Assembly (NCBI GenBank): GCA_965196985.1
Contig: CBDALO010000067.1
Location: 1-64,000 of the forward strand
DNA: 64,000 nt
Reading direction: 5' to 3'
DNA from: 2-12-FULL-35-23 sp965196985
GTDB lineage: Bacteria > Pseudomonadota > Gammaproteobacteria > UBA12402
Notes under the pieces: generated by a model
The model's database searches: none
The model's input: the letters and a program-made list of their open reading frames with translations, nothing else
Told to the model about the DNA's origin: nothing
Shown: positions 55,418-63,916 of the stretch, piece by piece
Layout of the letters: each line of letters starts with the position of its first letter
Position numbering within the stretch: position 1 is the stretch's first letter
Made by a program: the position numbers and the translations under genes

Positions 55418-55484
55418 CCCCAGTAGGGATGAAAGGCCCGAACGGGTCGCTCATCCTTTTTTTTAAATGAAAAGGAGAAAGACT
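55418..55484 (+). promoter_or_regulatory. Switch-like leader L11 (ssb, module B)
   Basis: GGATGA / TCATCC with inner CCCG / CGGG is followed by eight T, so it also has the shape of an intrinsic terminator. TCCTTTT can alternatively pair with AAAAGGA at the ribosome site. Confidence 0.58.
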
Positions 55485-55905
55485 ATGTCTTATTGTCGCA
55501 ATGAAGTTCAGCTTGTTGGTTATGTTGGACAAATCAAGCATTACGAGGAAGCAGGGAAAACCCCGTTTGCTCGCTTTAGTTTAGCCACCAGTCGTCATTA
55601 TAAAAATAAAGCAAACGAAGAGGTGGAGAAAACCACTTGGCACACGATCTATTGCTTTGGTAAACGCGCTGAGTTTATCAAAGGCAAAGTCGTAACAGGC
55701 AGTTATGTCTCGGTTTCCGGTACGTTGGAAACCAACGACTGGCTAACCGAGTCCGGTGAGAAGCGAACGAGCATGGTGGTGCATGCCAATCACCTGCATC
55801 GATTGATTGATCGGAAACTACAAGAAAAACTCGACACACTGTAACGTCCCACAATAATTTAGAGAAACCATCTCAACCTATTTTGCGTGAGATGGTGTCA
55901 AATAG

Positions 55906-56706
55906 TTAACCTTTTAGCTCATGAATTGCCTGATTAATGACATCATCCGGTATATGGTTTAAATTCATATTAGCGGCGATTAGCAACGCATGTCGCATGA
56001 GCCTATCAACATAACGAAGCCTACCTTTTGTGGCCATGTGTACTGCACGAATACCTGTTTCAGTGAATAAGCTGCTGCTCATTCCTGCCTTCTCAAAAGC
56101 AGCGTGAATAATGCTCTCAAAATCCCTGCTATCTTCAATTGCATGCCACCTAATAAAGCACTGAATTCTAGAGTTGATAGGTTCATAGGCTGGTCTCTGC
56201 AATGTTGCTAGAAGTGATGGGGGTCCACATAAGATAATCGTCATGACGTCTTTGCTGTCAAAACTGAAATTAAGGAAGTCAGGTAATCGTAGAATGAAAT
56301 CATTACTAAGCTGATGCGCCTCGTCTAGGATCCAAATAGGCTGAACGTTTTTATCATGGTAGAGCGCGATCAAGCTCTGCTTCAAGTCTCTCCAAAGTTT
56401 AGAGAATCGGTAATAGTTTTCTAAACCTAGATTTTCGGCAAGCTGAGAGTACACATCAAATGACCGAAAGTGAGTGTCTGATTGATAAATGACTTGATGG
56501 GTCAGCGGGTTGAGTTTATTGCTCCAGTATCTTAGCGCCGTGGTCTTTCCTGTCCCTGAGTCGCCAGTAATCACTGCTAAGCCGCGTGTTTCTAGCAAAC
56601 CATTAAGTTGCTGTTCTAGTCGCTTTGACTGCGCCAATTCAATAATGTTTGATTTACCCAATGGATCAAATTTCAAGCCAAAATGTTGAAGATACATCTT
56701 ACTCAT
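55906..56706 (-). CDS. Transposition AAA ATPase (TniB/ExeA-like)
   Basis: 266 residues. Walker A GDSGTGKTT near residue 50, Walker B PIWILDEAHQL near 124, sensor segment TIILCGPPSLL. The N-terminal MYLQHFGLKFDPLG is typical of ExeA-like transposon ATPases. It should be the target-selection partner of the DDE integrase, from which it is now separated by IS110. Confidence 0.85.
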   Translation of the reverse strand: MSKMYLQHFGLKFDPLGKSNIIELAQSKRLEQQLNGLLETRGLAVITGDSGTGKTTALRYWSNKLNPLTHQVIYQSDTHFRSFDVYSQLAENLGLENYYRFSKLWRDLKQSLIALYHDKNVQPIWILDEAHQLSNDFILRLPDFLNFSFDSKDVMTIILCGPPSLLATLQRPAYEPINSRIQCFIRWHAIEDSRDFESIIHAAFEKAGMSSSLFTETGIRAVHMATKGRLRYVDRLMRHALLIAANMNLNHIPDDVINQAIHELKG

Positions 56707-56729
56707 CCTTGTATCTTAAATAACTGTAG

Positions 56730-56958
56730 AGATATGACAATATTGCTACAATCCCAAGGATGCTTGGGTAGGCGGAAGGTGAAGCCGTGTTCGTCCTTAG
56801 GATTTAATCCTGTTGAGGAGATTTAGCTCCCTTCCACCCTCATAAGTTCATGAGATCGAACGGTATCTTAGGCCATTGTGAGCCTGTATTTGCAAGGTTG
56901 ATCCGAACTATGATTTCCCAAGTTTGTTAGTGTAATAAAATTTAAGAGGCTCTAGCAA
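56730..56958 (+). ncRNA. Candidate IS110 bridge RNA region
   Basis: IS110-group elements encode a guide (bridge) RNA in the non-coding left end before the recombinase. Here about 230 non-coding bases precede the gene and contain inverted segments (AATCCCAAGGATGCTTGGGT; GGACGAACACGG-like complement pairs). The precise ends of the element and of the RNA cannot be fixed by eye. Confidence 0.35.
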
Positions 56959-57909
56959 ATGAAAAAAAATTGTGTTGGTATTGATATTGCAAAATCTGAT
57001 TTTGTTGCTGCTATCACCACTAGCGGAAAAGATCACGTTAAACATTTTAATAATAATCCTGAGGGCTTTTCTGAGTTATTAGAATGGACGCAATCTTTAT
57101 CTGATCAGTCACTTCATTTTTGCATGGAATCAACAGGTAAATACGGTAATGCATTGGCTCTTTATTTACATAGTGAGAAGTGTGATGTCAGTATAATTAA
57201 TCCTGCACGAATAAAGTTTTTTATGAAAGGACAGCTAATACGAAACAAGACCGACAAGGCCGATGCGGTCAGTATTAAGGACTATTCAAATCATTTTACT
57301 CCAACGCTATGGCAGCCTTTGCCAGCTAATATAGAGGCTCTAAGAGCTTTGATACAGAGATCTGAAGTATTAACCTCCCAAGTCAGCAATGAACAAAACA
57401 GGCTGGAGCTAGCGGAAGAAACAATTATTAGCTCTATACAAAATCATATCGATTATATGGAAAAAGAAATTTTACGACTGCAGGAAGAAATTAGTAAGCT
57501 GATCGCGAGTGATGATGATCTGAAGAATAACACAGAGCTGCTTAAAAGCATCCCAGGCATTGGTGATAAAACCGCTCAAACACTAACTGCTTTTTTTAAT
57601 AATATTGAAAGATTTTCTGGCGCAAAACAATTGGCTGCTCATATTGGTTTAAATCCCAGCCAGTCACAATCAGGCACTTCATTGAATTCATCACGGCTCT
57701 CAAAGGTTGGTAGTGCTTGGTTGCGAAAGGCGCTTTACATGCCGGCATTAGTGGCTATAAGGCATAATCCTATTTTGAAGAAATTTTATGAAAAGCTGCT
57801 CAAAAAAGGCAAGCCAAAGAAGCTAGCCATTTGTGCTGTTATGAGAAAAATGGTGCATATGATTTATGGCATCCTAAAAACACAGCAGCCATTTTCAGCG
57901 GATGCCTAG
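56959..57909 (+). CDS. IS110-family transposase
   Basis: 316 residues. RuvC-like DEDD domain at the front (CVGIDIAKSDFVAAI, FCMESTGKYGNALALYL, NKTDKADAVSI) and the C-terminal domain with the catalytic serine region (LLKSIPGIGDKTAQTLTAF, LAAHIGLNPSQSQSG). Complete frame. Confidence 0.92.
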   Translation: MKKNCVGIDIAKSDFVAAITTSGKDHVKHFNNNPEGFSELLEWTQSLSDQSLHFCMESTGKYGNALALYLHSEKCDVSIINPARIKFFMKGQLIRNKTDKADAVSIKDYSNHFTPTLWQPLPANIEALRALIQRSEVLTSQVSNEQNRLELAEETIISSIQNHIDYMEKEILRLQEEISKLIASDDDLKNNTELLKSIPGIGDKTAQTLTAFFNNIERFSGAKQLAAHIGLNPSQSQSGTSLNSSRLSKVGSAWLRKALYMPALVAIRHNPILKKFYEKLLKKGKPKKLAICAVMRKMVHMIYGILKTQQPFSADA

Positions 57910-57937
57910 TAAAAATTTTACAATTTATTGTTGACGT

Positions 57938-59389
57938 TTAAGACGGTATCTCCTCAGTGATATCCAAATCCTCTTTAACTTGGTTATAAACAATCTCAAC
58001 TAGCGAGGTTTTTCTTGCTGGTTGTTCCGGCATCTGAGGTCTAGCTCGGGTTCTAGAAAGGTTGTTATGTTTGTCCAGCTCTCCCACTGCACCAAGGTAT
58101 TGATATTCCAATGATTCGACGTGACGGGCGGAGTCACTATGCGGATCAACCACTAAATAAACCTCTTGTTGAGCCAGTTCAAATGGAACTTCAAAGAGTC
58201 GATTATTCCAGCTTACCGTGCCATCCTTCCTGACTCGGCGCTTAATGCGATGCAGGAAGTAATCATCTAGCTTATCGGCCAAACAACCTAACGGCTGAAT
58301 TTTAGTGAGGTCTTGCTGATAGCGTTGTAACGGGGTCATCTTGTCAGGCAGGGCGCTTTGCGAGGCTTGATGATAAACACGCTCAACCCAAGCCCAAAAT
58401 CGATCATTCAGCGCATTGAAACTATGAATGGAATCCAGGTTGCATTCAGCTAGGAATTGCTCGCGTACTGTTCTATGCCAACGCTCTAGTTTGCCTTTGC
58501 TTTGCGGTTCATAGGGCCTGCCGTAAATCAATTGAATTTTCAAACGAGCACAAATGGTTTGCAACGTTTTAGCACGGTAGGCAGGGCCGTTGTCAATGAT
58601 GAGCTTAACAGGAAGCCCACGTTTGAGTAATGCCTCTTTCAACACATGCTCAATAGTAATGGCACTCTCATCAGTACAAAATTTACTGTGACAGACCAAC
58701 CTTGAGGCATCATCAAAAATACTCACCAAATAGCTTTTAACTCTTCTTTGGCCATCGTAAATCGTTGGACCATGCATGACATCGCCATACCAAATATCAC
58801 AAGCTGTGAGCGCCTCAAATGAGCGGCGCTCAATTTGGTTAGAAGGTGTGACTGTTCTTTTAGACAGGCCGTGTTTTACTAATAAGCGGTGAACTGTTGC
58901 GTGAGATAATTCACCTCGTGCTACCTTCCCTTGAGTTTCTAAGAGTTTAATCACGGTCGGAATTGATCTTGAAGGGCTTTCCTGTTTAGTGGAAATAATT
59001 AACTCTTGTAGCTCTGGATTGATGTGACACTGGCCTTTGTCTCGTCGAGTTTTAGGAACTAATCCATCAATACCCTGCTTTAACCAGGCGTAATACCAAT
59101 TCTCAATTGTTTTAGCACTGAGGTGAACACGCTTACTACCTGGAATGTTGTAGGTTTGCTGGGACAACCTTTTAATAATGCTCTTGAGCTCACCATGCTC
59201 AAAACTATTTCGGCTACATAGCTCACCTAAAACACTTAGGCGAAACAGTGCTGCTGGGTGAATGGGCTTGGTCATTTTGCAATTCCTGTGTGATTTAACT
59301 ACTTGCAATGAGTTAATCACAACTTGAGTTGAGAATGCTACGCTCAAACTGTGTGGGGTCGTGAGGTTTACAGAAAATATCCATCTCAA
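57938..59389 (-). CDS. DDE transposase/integrase (TniA-like, rve core)
   Basis: 483 residues in the open frame; the ATG of MTKPIHPAALFRLSVLGELC (about 59275) is a better start because the upstream residues resemble untranslated DNA. Helix-turn-helix SAKTIENWYYAWLKQGIDGL, then the rve core: CDIWYGDVMHGP, IIDNGPAYRA and PQSKGKLERWHRTV give D, D and E. The C-terminal beta-barrel and tail are like those of Mu/Tn552 transposases. Confidence 0.85.
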   Translation of the reverse strand: MRWIFSVNLTTPHSLSVAFSTQVVINSLQVVKSHRNCKMTKPIHPAALFRLSVLGELCSRNSFEHGELKSIIKRLSQQTYNIPGSKRVHLSAKTIENWYYAWLKQGIDGLVPKTRRDKGQCHINPELQELIISTKQESPSRSIPTVIKLLETQGKVARGELSHATVHRLLVKHGLSKRTVTPSNQIERRSFEALTACDIWYGDVMHGPTIYDGQRRVKSYLVSIFDDASRLVCHSKFCTDESAITIEHVLKEALLKRGLPVKLIIDNGPAYRAKTLQTICARLKIQLIYGRPYEPQSKGKLERWHRTVREQFLAECNLDSIHSFNALNDRFWAWVERVYHQASQSALPDKMTPLQRYQQDLTKIQPLGCLADKLDDYFLHRIKRRVRKDGTVSWNNRLFEVPFELAQQEVYLVVDPHSDSARHVESLEYQYLGAVGELDKHNNLSRTRARPQMPEQPARKTSLVEIVYNQVKEDLDITEEIPS

Positions 59390-59409
59390 CTTTTTTTCAC
59401 GTTAATTAA

Positions 59410-59966
59410 TTATGGGATGCTCACTCCTGTGTTGTTAAGAAAAAGCATGATGCTCGATAAATCATGCTCACCAAGGCAGGCCAACCAAAACGCTTGTGGA
59501 TCACTATGTCGCCCAAGCTGTAACCACAACGGATGTGCTTTGATATGGAAGGAGTAATCAACGAAGTGGTCAACCAACCAGTGAAACCACCTAGCAACGG
59601 TGTGTCGACTAACACCTTGCTCCTGACCTGATGAGCTAATACTTTTCCCAGGAGCACGCTCATTAACACTGCCTGCTGAACTGACCAGCAATACCAACGC
59701 TTTGGAGAAAGTATCTCAGGTAGGGTTGAACAAGTACGTTTACATTGATGACAATAAAATCTCAAAACAGGGGTGGGATTTAAAGAGCGTCCTTTACCTG
59801 GGTTCCTATCTGGTTTTCGATCATATGATCCATGTGACCATAGTCCACCTGCACCGCAATGGCTGCACTGCTCTGGCCTTAGTAGCTCTGGATTTTTTTT
59901 CAGCAGGATCAGGTAATCACTCAGGCTTTTAATCGCTTTTATGATTCTGCGCATGACTAATTTCAC
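59410..59966 (-). pseudogene. Transposon zinc-finger protein (DUF6431-like), frameshifted
   Basis: The first frame has a two-cysteine-pair zinc finger (CSHCGAGGLWSHGSYDR ... FYCHQCKRTCSTLP) and ends in WYCWSVQQAVL. The sequence then continues sensibly only in another frame (EQGVSRHTVARWFHWLVDHF, DPQAFWLACLGEHDLSSIML). A one- or two-base shift near 59650 separates them. Genes of this type accompany such DDE/ATPase pairs in other bacteria as I recall. Bases 59967-60070 show only the transposon end. Confidence 0.6.
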
Positions 59967-60191
59967 TATAGTTTTTATATCAAGTTATTTTACCTTGATA
60001 GGTTACTAAAAACCTTGTTTATTATGAGATAAAACTAGCTCAATTCCCCTAAATAAAGATAGACGTAACAACACTTAATCAGGTGTCCTCCCCTGTGCAA
60101 GCCTCACCTAAGCCACCGGCTTATCCTGATGACTTGCCCAGTTCGGATGACATCCCGTATTAAGGGGTGTTGCTGCGCTTAAACAATCAGT

Positions 60192-60222
60192 AAGAATGAC
60201 GGGCAACCGTCATTCTTTTTTT
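60192..60222 (+). terminator. Intrinsic terminator after ssb (module B)
   Basis: AAGAATGACGG-GCAA-CCGTCATTCTT followed by T residues. It stands where module A also has a terminator, between ssb and the methyltransferase. Confidence 0.82.
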
Positions 60223-60223
60223 A

Positions 60224-60290
60224 ACCCCAACCGAGGGAGTCATCCCTCGTTGCGGGGTTGCTCCTTCGGTTTTTTTGAAGGAGCGTTGCT
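60224..60290 (+). promoter_or_regulatory. Switch-like leader L12
   Basis: CCCC ... GGGG enclosing CGAGGG / CCCTCG, then GCTCCTTC perfectly complementary over eight bases to GAAGGAGC, the ribosome site before ATG 60291. GGGAG in the first hairpin is a second possible partner of CTCC. Confidence 0.6.
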
Positions 60291-61373
60291 ATGACAACAG
60301 AAAATCGTGTTCATAACAATTTGAAGGCGTTGCGAGCCTTGCGAAACGGTCAAACCGCTGACGACTTAATGGCGTATACCGGATGGGGTTGCCTGAGAGA
60401 GGCCATTTACACCCCTGCTATTTTTAAGGAGTTAAAAGGCTTGATCGGCGAGCAAGCGATTGCGAGTTTAAAACAAACGTTAAAGTCCGCTTATTACACA
60501 CCGGCTTGGCTGGTTCGGTTTATGATGCAATGTTTAGCCAGTATACCGAGCTTGTCCTTAGAGGCAGTACTTGAACCGAGTGCAGGTGTAGGGAATTTTC
60601 TTAACGGGCTTAAACACTTAAATCGCCCTGAGTCTCAACCCTCGCGTGTGGTGGCTGTGGAGATTGATCAGGTCAGTTGTGAACTGTTAAACGTGATTTA
60701 CCCCGATGTTGAGGTGCATCACACCGGCTTTGAACGTTTTCAGCCGGACGAGCAGTTTACCTTGATACTGGGCAATCCGCCGTTTGGTCAAATCCAAGTG
60801 GACGATCTCGTTCATCAGGATTTAACCCGCTACAGCATTCACCATTACTTTGTGGCCAAAGCCATGCGGTTATTAAAACCCAATGGGCTACTGGCCATGG
60901 TGTTACCACGCTACTTTTTAGATGCCTCCTGCAAGCAGGTGAGACACATCATTGCAGAGGAAGGGGGAACCTTGGTGGCGGCGTTTCGGTTGCCGGATAA
61001 TTTGTTTAGTGACGCTAAAGTGACTGTGGATATTGTCTTTTTACAAAAGACCACCGGCTCACTGCCTTGGCGAGAAGCCAGGCGATTTAGCCGTGACGGA
61101 AAAAGTGCTTATTTGAATGAGTATTTTTTTACGTACCCCAGTCATATTTTAGGGCGACTCGAATTTTTTGAAGTCTATGGCAGAAATGAATTGACCTGTA
61201 AATCGACAGGCGATTTGGGTCAATCCTTAGCGATGTCACGCAGGTGTTTGCAATTGCAGTTAGAACTGCAATGCCTACAGGCTCGTTGTGAAACGTTAGT
61301 CGCTAATGAGCGTTGGTTGCAAGCTCTGCAAGCGGAGTTCAACCAGCGTTTTGCTAGTAAGACGAAAGTTTAA
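60291..61373 (+). CDS. N6-adenine DNA methyltransferase-like protein (module B)
   Basis: 360 residues. YTGWGCLREAIYTP at the front, AdoMet motif EPSAGVGNFLNG, catalytic GNPPFG, and YFVAKAMRLLKPNGLLAMVL and RLPDNLFSDAKVTVDIVFLQ, all aligned with module A. A cysteine replaces the second glycine of YTGWGGL. A C-terminal helical segment ends the protein. Likely restriction-evasion methylase; inference. Confidence 0.82.
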   Translation: MTTENRVHNNLKALRALRNGQTADDLMAYTGWGCLREAIYTPAIFKELKGLIGEQAIASLKQTLKSAYYTPAWLVRFMMQCLASIPSLSLEAVLEPSAGVGNFLNGLKHLNRPESQPSRVVAVEIDQVSCELLNVIYPDVEVHHTGFERFQPDEQFTLILGNPPFGQIQVDDLVHQDLTRYSIHHYFVAKAMRLLKPNGLLAMVLPRYFLDASCKQVRHIIAEEGGTLVAAFRLPDNLFSDAKVTVDIVFLQKTTGSLPWREARRFSRDGKSAYLNEYFFTYPSHILGRLEFFEVYGRNELTCKSTGDLGQSLAMSRRCLQLQLELQCLQARCETLVANERWLQALQAEFNQRFASKTKV

Positions 61374-61380
61374 GAAAAGA

Positions 61381-61428
61381 AGCGGGAGCGTTGATTAGTA
61401 ATAATCAAGGCATCTCGCTTTTTTTTCG
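61381..61428 (+). terminator. Terminator after the module B methyltransferase
   Basis: AGCGGGA ... TCTCGCT with inner TTGATTA / TAATCAA and eight T. The following TTCGTGTACAATC resembles TTCGTGTAAAATC at the same place after module A, with TACAAT as a possible -10 box for the next gene. Confidence 0.65.
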
Positions 61429-61468
61429 TGTACAATCCGCGCTCTTAATCAACCAGAAGGAAAAACTA

Positions 61469-62002
61469 ATGCCTGCTAAGAAAAAAACCGTTAAAGCCAA
61501 ACACGCTGCAACCCCTTTACAACAAATCACCGAGTTTAAGCAAACGCTCGCAACCACTGAATCAAAACTCGAAGGCGTGTGTGAGAAAGCCGTGTATGAT
61601 TGCACCCAATCAGTGGCGAAGCTGAAAGAGAAGTTACTGGGTGCGAAAGAGAAACTCACTACTCAAAAAGCAGCCTTAAAAGAAGCCAAAGCACAACATA
61701 AAGCGAAGCCAGGCAAACAAACCGAAAAACGGGTTGCTAAAGCAAAAGAGACTATTGAGGCCATTGAAGCACTGATTGAGGGTGTTAAAACAGAGATGGA
61801 CGCATTAAAAGTCCAGCAAGCCGAGATCACGCAAGAGTACAGCTTTGTCATTAACCGCGCCAAAGCCTTAGCAAAGTTTGAAAAAGAATGGGCGAAGCAA
61901 AGCAAGCAAAAAGCGCGAGCCAAAAAGAAACCTGCTAAAAAAAGCAAAACGACTGCCTCTAAAGCCAAAGCTGAGGCTACGCCTGCTGAGCCAGATGCGT
62001 AA
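61469..62002 (+). CDS. Lysine/alanine-rich coiled-coil protein
   Basis: 177 residues from ATG 61469 (AGAAGGA upstream); the frame upstream to 61391 crosses the terminator. The N-terminus MPAKKKTVKAKHAA and the C-terminal KARAKKKPAKKSKTTASKAK are histone H1-like basic tails. The middle is a long coiled coil with many K, E, A and Q residues. It may bind DNA through the tails. It lies 35 bases before the second TALE-like gene, so they probably form one transcript. Confidence 0.7.
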   Translation: MPAKKKTVKAKHAATPLQQITEFKQTLATTESKLEGVCEKAVYDCTQSVAKLKEKLLGAKEKLTTQKAALKEAKAQHKAKPGKQTEKRVAKAKETIEAIEALIEGVKTEMDALKVQQAEITQEYSFVINRAKALAKFEKEWAKQSKQKARAKKKPAKKSKTTASKAKAEATPAEPDA

Positions 62003-62037
62003 CTCACGCTGACTTGATGATGATATGAGTCATTAGC

Positions 62038-63786
62038 ATGGATGAGTTATCTGCTAAATTAACCCAATACAACATTGCGCTCACTCGCTACCAGGACGAG
62101 TGTCGTCAATTAACTACGTTAGGGTTTACTGAGAAGCAAGCGGATAAGCTCATCCTAAAAAAAGCCTCACGCGAAACCGTGGCAACCATTCTAGAACAGT
62201 GTGCCTTATTTGAAGTCCGATTAACTAAAGCAGAGATTACGCGGTTAGGTTCCATTGATGCGGGTGGGTTAACACTGACTAAATTGATCAGCGTGTACCC
62301 GCAATTAATAGAGCTAGGGTACACCCATGACCAGCTCATTAAATTAGGGAGTAATACCGGTGGCTCGCAAGCATTGAATGCCGTGATCACCCATCACCAC
62401 ACCTTAGTTAGTCGTGGCTTAACCCCTACTGACATTGTTCGCATTGCTGGGAATATGGGTGGCGCACAAGCAGTCACTGCGTTTCTTGAGCACCAACAAA
62501 CCTTATTGCGGTTAGGCTTTTCCACCACGGATTGCTTAAAAATCACTGGCTCAATGGGAGCTAATCAGACGATCACTGCTCTACTTACTCACTACCCCGC
62601 CTTGATTCAATGCGGGTATACCCGTGCTGATTTAGTGAGTATTAGCAGTAAAACCGGTGCAGCACACACACTGGCGGTGTTAGTGGAACAGCATGCCGCA
62701 CTGAAAAGTTTGGGCTTTTCACACGCAGAACGGGTCAAGATTGCTCAACAAAACAGTGCGTCCAACAGCTTCAAGGCATTGTTGCAACATCACTCGGCTT
62801 TATTCGAGTTAGGTTTCAGTATCACTGACTTGGTGCGTATCGCCAGTCAAGACGGGGCAGCGCAAGCGTTCCAAGCGGTACTCGAACACCACGGGCTATT
62901 GGCTCAATGGGGATTTAGCCAGTCTGAAATCGTGGCATTATTGAGCAAGGATGGCGCAGCAAAAACGATTACAACGTTGCTGCATCAACCGGAACTCTGG
63001 CAAAACGCAGGCTTAACGCATGCGGAATTAGTGCAATTAGTAACCCAACGGGGAGCCTCGTTAGCCTTGCTAGCGTTGCATCAATATCGCGCTGTGCTAC
63101 AAACCTTGGGGTTTCAGCACGCCGATTTGGTTAAGATCTTTTCGACTGAGGGTTGCACTCAGGCCGTAGAATCCTTACTCACTCACCACCAACATCTCGA
63201 AAGCTGGGGCTTTACCACCGAAGAATTAGTCCCTATTTTAAGCCATTCCGGCGCAACCAAAACACTCGATGCACTCGCCAAGCACTACCCCGCTCTGCTA
63301 ACTCTGGGTTTTCAGCACAAACAAATTGTCAAAATACTCAACAAACGTGGACGTGCGCCTGCCATCCAAGCCCTACTCACGCATCACGCTACCTTGCTGA
63401 ATCAGGGCTTTAATGACTACGATTTAATCAGAATAGTCAACCAAGACGGAGCCAGAGTCACCCTCACGTTACTTGCTGAGGAGCAAAATGCATGGCAAAC
63501 CCTCTCACTCACACCCGCTGATTTGGTCAGTATCACCGCAAAAAGTGGCGGAGCGAAGACCCTGCAAGCCCTGCAAACGCACGCTAAAAAATTGCTAGGG
63601 TGGGGTTTTTCGGAACCAGAACTTGCTCAAATTGCACGTTGTCGCAGTGCAGGATCCACACTCAACACCCTCGCCAGCCATTACAACACCCTCCGCCAGC
63701 AAGGCTTACCGCATCAAAAGATTGTCCAGCTTGCGAGTCAACCGGCAGGCTTTGTTGTCTTGCAGGCGGAACTCTCCACTCGCTAG
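62038..63786 (+). CDS. Diverged TALE/BAT-like repeat protein, about 16 repeats
   Basis: 582 residues. The first 60 resemble the N-terminus of the protein at 11205, including the degenerate repeat LTTLGFTEKQADKLILKKAS. About 16 repeats of 33 residues follow, for example LTPTDIVRIAGNMGGAQAVT, very like Burkholderia (Mycetohabitans) BAT repeats. Residues at positions 12-13 by repeat: ID, NT, NM, SM, KT, QN, QD, KD, QR, TE, HS, KR, QD, KS, CR, QP. Only some of these are known base-reading pairs. The repeats differ strongly from one another, unlike the first array, so this is an old array. There is no long C-terminal domain. DNA or RNA binding is likely by fold, target unknown. Confidence 0.78.
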   Translation: MDELSAKLTQYNIALTRYQDECRQLTTLGFTEKQADKLILKKASRETVATILEQCALFEVRLTKAEITRLGSIDAGGLTLTKLISVYPQLIELGYTHDQLIKLGSNTGGSQALNAVITHHHTLVSRGLTPTDIVRIAGNMGGAQAVTAFLEHQQTLLRLGFSTTDCLKITGSMGANQTITALLTHYPALIQCGYTRADLVSISSKTGAAHTLAVLVEQHAALKSLGFSHAERVKIAQQNSASNSFKALLQHHSALFELGFSITDLVRIASQDGAAQAFQAVLEHHGLLAQWGFSQSEIVALLSKDGAAKTITTLLHQPELWQNAGLTHAELVQLVTQRGASLALLALHQYRAVLQTLGFQHADLVKIFSTEGCTQAVESLLTHHQHLESWGFTTEELVPILSHSGATKTLDALAKHYPALLTLGFQHKQIVKILNKRGRAPAIQALLTHHATLLNQGFNDYDLIRIVNQDGARVTLTLLAEEQNAWQTLSLTPADLVSITAKSGGAKTLQALQTHAKKLLGWGFSEPELAQIARCRSAGSTLNTLASHYNTLRQQGLPHQKIVQLASQPAGFVVLQAELSTR

Positions 63787-63817
63787 AGGCTTTCCAAGCA
63801 CCTCGATTTTCAGTTCC

Positions 63818-63865
63818 GCCAACCGTTCCACCGGTTGGCTTCGGCCCCCGTTTTCGCACGGGGGC
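63818..63865. other. Two adjacent GC-rich hairpins after the TALE-like gene
   Basis: GCCAACCG / CGGTTGGC (63818-63839) and GCCCCCG / CGGGGGC (63844-63865). The first may help termination, but no T run follows either. Confidence 0.5.
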
Positions 63866-63875
63866 TGTTGCAATC

Positions 63876-63916
63876 CTCCCGCGTCACTTCCTATAAAATA
63901 GGAAGTGACGCGGGAG
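63876..63916. other. Perfect 18-bp stem palindrome
   Basis: CTCCCGCGTCACTTCCTA and its exact complement flank TAAAA. GCGTTTTCCGGCGATTTTTT follows, so a bidirectional terminator is one reading; a recombination or replication site is another. A smaller hairpin TAGCCCG / CGGGCTA is at 63966-63985. No gene is visible in 63787-64000. Confidence 0.5.

Larger units (their letters stand above)
55841..60070 (-). mobile_element. TniA/TniB-type transposon with IS110 inside (4230 bp)
   Basis: Ends GTAACGTCCCACAATAATTTAG (left) and the inverse of TGTTACGTCTATCTTTATTTAG (right). ACACT is found on both sides (55836-55840 and 60071-60075), a 5-bp target duplication as usual for Mu/Tn552/Tn5053-like elements. 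It carries an ATPase, a DDE integrase and a zinc-finger gene on the minus strand and an IS110 element on the plus strand. Confidence 0.85.
55485..60163 (+). pseudogene. ssb: Single-stranded DNA-binding protein (module B), interrupted by a transposon
   Basis: Parts 55485-55840 and 60076-60163. Joined after removal of the transposon and one ACACT duplication, the frame reads EKLDTLNQVSSPVQASPK and ends DDLPSSDDIPY, a normal SSB acidic tip. The OB-fold (NEVQLVGYVGQIKHYEEAGK, TTWHTIYCFGKRAEFI) is intact, so a tail-less protein ending soon after EKLDTL could still be made. It would lack the partner-binding tip. Confidence 0.92.

Noticed and set aside
61391..61468. Longer start for the coiled-coil protein
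   Set aside because: The extension would be encoded by the terminator hairpin and T run; ATG 61469 has a ribosome site.
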